Shown here: one piece after another, positions 24,357 to 28,686 of the stretch
Position numbering within the stretch: the stretch's first letter is position 1
Layout: the number at the start of each line of letters is the position of its first letter
Source of the DNA: Bacteroidales bacterium
GTDB lineage: Bacteria > Bacteroidota > Bacteroidia > Bacteroidales > UBA932
NCBI GenBank assembly: GCA_023230265.1
Contig: JALNXR010000003.1
Coordinates: forward strand, 1 to 28,686
Direction: 5' to 3'
Length of the DNA stretch: 28,686 bases
Notes under the pieces: model-generated
The model's database searches: none
Told to the model about the DNA's origin: nothing
Seen by the model: only the letters and a program-made list of their open reading frames with translations
Translations under genes and position numbers: made by a program

Positions 24357-26982
24357 GAATCGGAGGAGGCAGCAGCATTTCCGGAATGACGGGATAATCC
24401 CCGGCTTTTGTAGCTGCTGCTGTTTCCTTTACATCTTTAGACACAAAATTTTCAAACGTATAGGTTTCTCCTGCCAGAGACATGATTCTCTTTACTATCA
24501 TCTCCCGGCTTGGAGCGTTAATATACCTTATATTGTTAATCATCAGGCTGGACATCTCCGGCCTCCACACACCCTTGGAGTAGTAATAGCCTCCCTGATA
24601 TGTGCTTACATATGACGAGTAATTTGAATGAGAGGCAATATGTTTCCATAAAACACTATTGACATCTCCCGTTACATCCACATTCTTATAATGCTCTTTG
24701 GACTGCCAGAACTTAAGAGTGTTCACCTCGGACTCCGGAATGGTCTCATTATTTGTGACATATTCATCGGCAAGTTTTCCAAACCCATGCCCGGCTGCTT
24801 CATGCTGCACAACCCCCCTGAAATCGTAAGGATAGGAAGATGTGGATTTAGGACAGATAGATACTGCTTTATTGTCTGAGTACATCACACATGTTCCGCC
24901 GTAACGGGTGCTGTTTGCAACATTTATTACCAGAGTGGTTGTAAGTCCCTTAATCGGTGCCTTTGCTGCATAGTTAAAACAGGTCGTCGTGTTGGCTGTC
25001 ATGCTTGTTGAGGGCTTGGGTTCTTTATAGCGGGTGCTCAGTGCTGTGTTTACGGTGGTAGTGTTGTCTGATATTCCGCTCTCCTTTGAAAAGACATATA
25101 CCATATACACATTAAAGTACTGTGAATAGGTTCTGTAAGGTTCAATATCAAAGAAATGGGTTTTGGCAGTTCTCATATCCTGCTCATATTTCCCGGAGCT
25201 GATCTCTTCTACGGTATATCCGTCTCCCATTATCACAATATCCACACCGTTTCCAACTGTAGCGGCCTGCAGTGTTACACTGTGACCGTCGTTGAAAGGA
25301 AGTCCGTGCTGTTTTATTATTATATAGGAGGTAAGGCTTTTACCGGTGAGCTTTAAAAACACAGTGTCCTGCCTTGATCCGCTTCCGCTGAAAGAGGCAA
25401 TCTTTAAATCCAGTCCGGGTTCAGGCACACCTGATTTTGTGGCTGTGATCCATGAGGGAGACTTATATACTTCCCAGGAGGAAGATGCGTCAACCGTTAT
25501 CAGAGTGTCTAACCCCACCGAGTTTGAAAGGAGGGAGTAATTTCCCGGTTTTATGTATTCCTGGGGATTGGTGCCTTTCTCATATATCCTGTAGAAGTAA
25601 TCATAATCCCAGCCCGGAGTGGATTGATATTTGACCAGAGCCCCCACAGGCACAACCAAATGAGCCTGGCTGTTTATTGAGGTAAAGACAGGTGTCAGAA
25701 TAAAAGGATCTGCAATTTTACTCTCAACTTTTATAAGCGAGGAGCAGCTGCTGAACGCGTCATCTCTGATTGCTTTAACTCCTGAGGGGATTATAACAGA
25801 GTCCAGTTCGTTGCACTGGTTGAAAGCTTCGGCACCAATACCTTTCAAAGTAAGAGGTAATAAAACATACCTGAGCACAGAAGGGAATGTTAAGTTTTTA
25901 AATGCCCTCTCGGGAAGTGTATCTATTATCCCACCTTCCAAATCCAGAAATGTTACATTCCTGATAGAATCCCGGATTGTGTAAATGTCGTTTTTGTTTA
26001 GACTCCCCTCAATCTTAAGTCTTGTTATTTCATCACGGTCAGCGGTCGGTATCTCTTTCCACAAAGGGGACGAACCGTCAAGGTAAGTATAGTGTCCGTC
26101 AAAACCCGACTGAAACACCCTTAATGTGTCTGAACGGTATGTGAGAATCCCTGCAGGGGGAGAGGTGAGTCTGAAAATTACCTGTGCAACCCTGTCCTGA
26201 TCTGTTGGATTGGAATTTACAGAAACGGTGTAACTTTTTGTGCTGAGAGGAGCTTTTGTTTCGGCTATTGAGATCCAGTCACCTCCCTGAACAATTGAGT
26301 ATTCATAACCGGAATTGTAATCAAGTGTTACATTCACGTTTCCTCCGGTTTTTTGAACATAGCTGAATCCGCTTCTGAGGTTTACCGCTCCGGGAATATC
26401 CTGATTTATGGTTAATGTATCTGCTAAAGCTGATGCTATATCCTTGAATATTACAATTGTGCTTCTGGGGGTCAGAGTGTTGTTTTCTGCGACTGTTATC
26501 GCATAGTTATAAGTGGACATACTTTTGGTCTGGGATATGGAGACCCAGGTATCTGAAATGGGAGCAATTACGGAATATGTAATATTGCTCCTGAGTTCCA
26601 CGGAAATTGTTCCCCCTTCGGCAGGTACACTCTCTGTTCTGCGGGTAAGGATCAGGGCATTTTTCTGCTTCTGACTGATCGAAATCTCAGAGGAAAGTGA
26701 ACCGGCAACTACAGTTACAACCGTGCTCCTTGGCTCAGAATCGGGATTCGGGAGGAGAGTGAGAGTGATTGTTCCATTCCCGCTCCCGGTTGACGGAGTG
26801 ATCTGGCACCAGGAATCTGCCGATGCAACTCTCCAGTCGGTGTTGCTTGTGATAGTTACGGTTGTGTTGTAAGAGCCACTGGGGCTGTTAACACTGCTTT
26901 TGGAAATAGTGAGTATAGGATCAGGTTTGCAGGCGCTTATACTAAGAATCAGAATCAGTATCGGTAGCAGTGTCTTATTCAT
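24346..26982 (-). CDS. BACON / leucine-rich-repeat lipoprotein with C-terminal M64-type metallopeptidase
   Basis: An 878-residue predicted exported lipoprotein. It begins with a signal peptide ending in LSISAC (C18). Next come three BACON-like beta domains (about 22-105, 108-196, 200-293), a BspA-type leucine-rich-repeat segment (about 315-465, with LTLKGIGAEAFNQC and VKAIRDDAFSSC), a fourth BACON-like domain (about 475-558), and a peptidase domain (about 565-850) with VDIVIMGDGYT and QHEAAGHGFGKLADEY (726-741). This resembles the M64 (IgA-peptidase) family. The zinc motif reads H727-E-A-A-G-H732, one residue longer than HExxH. BACON domains are thought to bind glycans or mucin, so a surface protease acting on host or dietary glycoproteins is a reasonable guess. 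It starts 2 bp after the deformylase gene, indicating one operon. Confidence 0.85.
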   Translation of the reverse strand: MNKTLLPILILILSISACKPDPILTISKSSVNSPSGSYNTTVTITSNTDWRVASADSWCQITPSTGSGNGTITLTLLPNPDSEPRSTVVTVVAGSLSSEISISQKQKNALILTRRTESVPAEGGTISVELRSNITYSVIAPISDTWVSISQTKSMSTYNYAITVAENNTLTPRSTIVIFKDIASALADTLTINQDIPGAVNLRSGFSYVQKTGGNVNVTLDYNSGYEYSIVQGGDWISIAETKAPLSTKSYTVSVNSNPTDQDRVAQVIFRLTSPPAGILTYRSDTLRVFQSGFDGHYTYLDGSSPLWKEIPTADRDEITRLKIEGSLNKNDIYTIRDSIRNVTFLDLEGGIIDTLPERAFKNLTFPSVLRYVLLPLTLKGIGAEAFNQCNELDSVIIPSGVKAIRDDAFSSCSSLIKVESKIADPFILTPVFTSINSQAHLVVPVGALVKYQSTPGWDYDYFYRIYEKGTNPQEYIKPGNYSLLSNSVGLDTLITVDASSSWEVYKSPSWITATKSGVPEPGLDLKIASFSGSGSRQDTVFLKLTGKSLTSYIIIKQHGLPFNDGHSVTLQAATVGNGVDIVIMGDGYTVEEISSGKYEQDMRTAKTHFFDIEPYRTYSQYFNVYMVYVFSKESGISDNTTTVNTALSTRYKEPKPSTSMTANTTTCFNYAAKAPIKGLTTTLVINVANSTRYGGTCVMYSDNKAVSICPKSTSSYPYDFRGVVQHEAAGHGFGKLADEYVTNNETIPESEVNTLKFWQSKEHYKNVDVTGDVNSVLWKHIASHSNYSSYVSTYQGGYYYSKGVWRPEMSSLMINNIRYINAPSREMIVKRIMSLAGETYTFENFVSKDVKETAAATKAGDYPVIPEMLLPPPILIR

Positions 26983-26984
26983 AA

Positions 26985-27665
26985 TTATTGCTTGTTTGGA
27001 ACAGGTTTTGTTTTTAGGGAATCTGTTTTGGGCAGTGCTGTTTTGACAGACTCAGTCCTGTCTGTGTAGAGAATCCCCTCCAGATGATCGGTTTCATGCT
27101 GAAATATTACTGCTGTGAATCCGGAAACAGTGTCGGACTTCTCTGTAAATGTGGCTTCATCTGTGTATGATATAATTATCCATTCAGAACGGAGAACAGT
27201 GTCTCTTTTATCGGGGATTGAAAGACATCCCTCCCAACCATATTTTTTCCCCGGCGAACTCTCTTTAACATAAATATTTGCATAAAACTCAAAAGGCTCT
27301 CCTGGTTTGTCAAATCTCTGCACAGCAACAAGTCTGCGGGAGATCCCAACCTGGGGAGCTGCAATGCCAACTCCGGGATTGGCCGTATCAAGAACTGTTG
27401 CAAGCATTCTTTTTTTCAATATTCTAAAAAGGTCACTTCTGAGATCTTCCCGGGTAAAAGGAAGACTAACACCTCTTAAAACAGTTACATCCTGCTTATT
27501 GTTTACCTTGAGAACTCTCATTATTCCGGCAGTGGAATCGGTGCCGATAAGATCGGTCTCATAGTCGCTAAAGCTGTTCTTATCTCCGCAACCCTGTGTA
27601 AAAACCAAGGTGGCGGCAGTTAAAACAGTAATGAATAAATATCTGACTTTAAACATGAAAGCCAT
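26985..27665 (-). CDS. lipoprotein peptide deformylase (predicted exported)
   Basis: The protein has the three peptide deformylase motifs (numbered from the ATG at 27665): GVGIAAPQ (98-105), EGCLS (145-149, metal-ligand Cys) and HETDH (190-194). It should therefore bind metal and remove formyl groups. Unlike housekeeping deformylases it starts with a membrane-export segment, FKVRYLFITVLTAATLVFTQGC, ending in a lipobox-like Cys followed by a GDKNSFSD linker. The lipobox is imperfect (T-Q-G-C rather than L-x-G-C). The ATG at 27665 (226 residues) is preferred over a TTG at 27680 because a promoter box overlaps the latter; an ATG at 27656 is also possible. The C-terminal 20 residues are Lys/Pro/Thr-rich. 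It is the first gene of a two-gene operon with the M64 lipoprotein. Confidence 0.85.
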   Translation of the reverse strand: MAFMFKVRYLFITVLTAATLVFTQGCGDKNSFSDYETDLIGTDSTAGIMRVLKVNNKQDVTVLRGVSLPFTREDLRSDLFRILKKRMLATVLDTANPGVGIAAPQVGISRRLVAVQRFDKPGEPFEFYANIYVKESSPGKKYGWEGCLSIPDKRDTVLRSEWIIISYTDEATFTEKSDTVSGFTAVIFQHETDHLEGILYTDRTESVKTALPKTDSLKTKPVPNKQ

Positions 27666-27677
27666 ATTAATTTTTTT

Positions 27678-27685
27678 CAAAATTA
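27678..27685 (-). promoter_or_regulatory. possible -7 box for the deformylase/peptidase operon
   Basis: The minus strand reads TAATTTTG, a TAnnTTTG match, 12 bp before the ATG at 27665. It overlaps the alternative TTG start, which is one reason to reject that start. Confidence 0.35.
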
Positions 27686-27775
27686 CTCTTTTTTTTCAAA
27701 ATTTTTAATGGTTTGGGCGGATTTGTGTAAAAGCTAACATTTCAGTTATATATACCTTGAGAATCGTTGGGTATA

Positions 27776-27803
27776 TTTGTTGTATTTATTTTTTTTACAT
27801 TTG
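27776..27803 (+). promoter_or_regulatory. candidate promoter of the EamA transporter gene
   Basis: TACATTTG (27796-27803) matches TAnnTTTG, 26 bp before the ATG at 27830. A TTTG 16 bp upstream (27776-27779) is a slightly close -33 element. A second box, TATATTTG at 27772-27779, may be an alternative. Confidence 0.45.
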
Positions 27804-27829
27804 CACTTCTTTTAATTTAAACTGATATA

Positions 27830-28686
27830 ATGCATTACTTAGGAGAACTGATCTCTATCGGCGTAGCTGTTTCATGGACCTTGTCCGCGCTCTTTTTTGA
27901 ATATGCCGGCAAAAAAATCGGCTCACTAATTGTCAACATTCTCAGACTTATATTTGCCATTATTTTAATGGGAGGGTTCCTGACTATCGTGACAGGATCT
28001 CCTTTTCCGCAGCAGGCAGACGGTGCCACCTGGATATGGATGATTTTATCGGGACTGGTAGGATTTGTCTTTGGAGATCTGTGCCTTTTCCATTCGTATC
28101 TGCTTATCACGGCCCGTTTCTCCCAGTTGCTTATGACTCTTGCACCTCCCTTTGCAGCTTTGTTCGGATGGATTATACTTGGAGAGAGACTCTCTGCTAC
28201 AGGTTTCCTTGGAATGGCTGTAACCCTGACCGGAATAGCGATTTCTGTGCTTAAAAGGAGAGAAAGTATGGTTGCCGGAGGGAGCAACCTTGTTGTGGCT
28301 TCAGGCGGAAGCAACAGCCCCGGCAGTAGTTCTTCCGGTAACGGGAACAGCAACAATATTAGCCGGAGCAACGACCAACACGGCAACAAAAAATCAGGTA
28401 ATATCCAATCAGGTAATATCCAATCAGGTAATGGCAAATCCGGTAAAAGGCTGATGCTCAATATCTCTGCAAGAGGGCTTGTTCTGGGTATTTGCGGAGC
28501 TCTGGGACAGGGGCTTGGGATTGTACTCAGTAAGCAGGGGATGAGCAACTACTCCCTTAGTGCAGAGGACCCGGAGATAATCAGATATATACCTTTTGCT
28601 GCCACACAGATAAGAATCATAACCGGAGTGATAGGATTTGCGTTGATTATTTTGCTTACGGGCAGAACAAAAAATTTCTTTAACGG
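27830..28686 (+). CDS. EamA/DMT-superfamily transporter, truncated by the window end
   Basis: The frame is open from the ATG at 27830 to the end of the window (285 complete codons), so the C-terminus is missing. The protein begins MHYLGELISIGVAVSWTLSA and has about five membrane segments in the first EamA repeat, which contains LAPPFAALFGWIILGERLS, the conserved end of such repeats. It then has a hydrophilic linker of about 60 residues (about 147-207) rich in Gly, Ser and Asn, and the start of the second repeat (ARGLVLGICGALGQGLGIVLSKQG). DMT carriers export or import small metabolites; the substrate cannot be told. The linker is longer than I expect for this family and contains a short tandem repeat. 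Confidence 0.85.
   Translation, partial: MHYLGELISIGVAVSWTLSALFFEYAGKKIGSLIVNILRLIFAIILMGGFLTIVTGSPFPQQADGATWIWMILSGLVGFVFGDLCLFHSYLLITARFSQLLMTLAPPFAALFGWIILGERLSATGFLGMAVTLTGIAISVLKRRESMVAGGSNLVVASGGSNSPGSSSSGNGNSNNISRSNDQHGNKKSGNIQSGNIQSGNGKSGKRLMLNISARGLVLGICGALGQGLGIVLSKQGMSNYSLSAEDPEIIRYIPFAATQIRIITGVIGFALIILLTGRTKNFFN
28392..28436 (+). repeat. 15-bp tandem repeat inside the EamA linker
   Basis: The unit AATCAGGTAATATCC occurs twice perfectly (28392-28406, 28407-28421) and a third time with changes (28422-28436). It encodes the repeated peptide SGNIQ. In-frame 15-bp units can expand or contract by slippage without breaking the gene. Confidence 0.85.

Noticed and set aside
28392..28436. 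Possible CRISPR-like repeat
   Set aside because: The units are contiguous 15-mers in frame inside a coding region, without spacers.
27835..28548. Open frame of 237 codons on the minus strand at the window end
   Set aside because: The translation is a Leu/Pro-rich shadow of the EamA transporter, which has the conserved motifs and a promoter on the plus strand.

Overview
The window looks like a chromosomal segment from a member of the Bacteroidota, probably order Bacteroidales. The signs are Bacteroidota-type promoter boxes (TAnnTTTG, sometimes with an upstream TTTG), few Shine-Dalgarno sequences, an A+T-rich intergenic background, a DUF4153 membrane protein, BACON-domain lipoproteins, and the order purH-mreB-mreC-mreD-mrdA-rodA. 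I see no tRNA, rRNA, CRISPR array, phage gene or intact insertion sequence. Most of the window is core housekeeping DNA.

Layout. 1-240: non-coding, nothing firm. 241-3120 (-): gcvP, the glycine-cleavage P protein. 3239-5190 (+): a carboxyltransferase and a biotin carrier of an acyl-CoA carboxylase type enzyme. 5159-12381 (-): purH followed by the rod-shape and elongasome genes mreB, mreC, mreD, mrdA (PBP2) and rodA. 12462-13136 (+): ispD. 13123-16963 (-): topA, an arginase-family protein with a degenerate metal site, and an Lrp/AsnC regulator. 17075-20430 (+): a bifunctional class A penicillin-binding protein and ddl, so a second peptidoglycan cluster lies close to the first. 20419-21744 (-): DUF4153 protein. 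21805-22698 (+): prmC. 22799-24255 (+): a Trp-codon leader peptide, an attenuator and a TrpB2-type tryptophan synthase beta gene. 24346-27665 (-): a predicted exported lipoprotein peptide deformylase and, 2 bp downstream, a large BACON/leucine-rich-repeat/M64-peptidase lipoprotein. 27830-end (+): an EamA/DMT transporter cut by the window edge.

The most interesting element is upstream of trpB2. A 26-residue leader ORF with three consecutive Trp codons is followed by a pause hairpin, an alternative 11-bp antiterminator pairing and a strong intrinsic terminator. These are the parts of a ribosome-mediated tryptophan attenuator, here controlling an apparently stand-alone trpB2. Second is the pairing of a predicted exported peptide deformylase, with all catalytic motifs intact, with an exported M64-type metallopeptidase whose zinc motif reads HExxxH rather than HExxH. 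Third is the arginase-family protein beside topA that has lost nearly all recognisable metal ligands.
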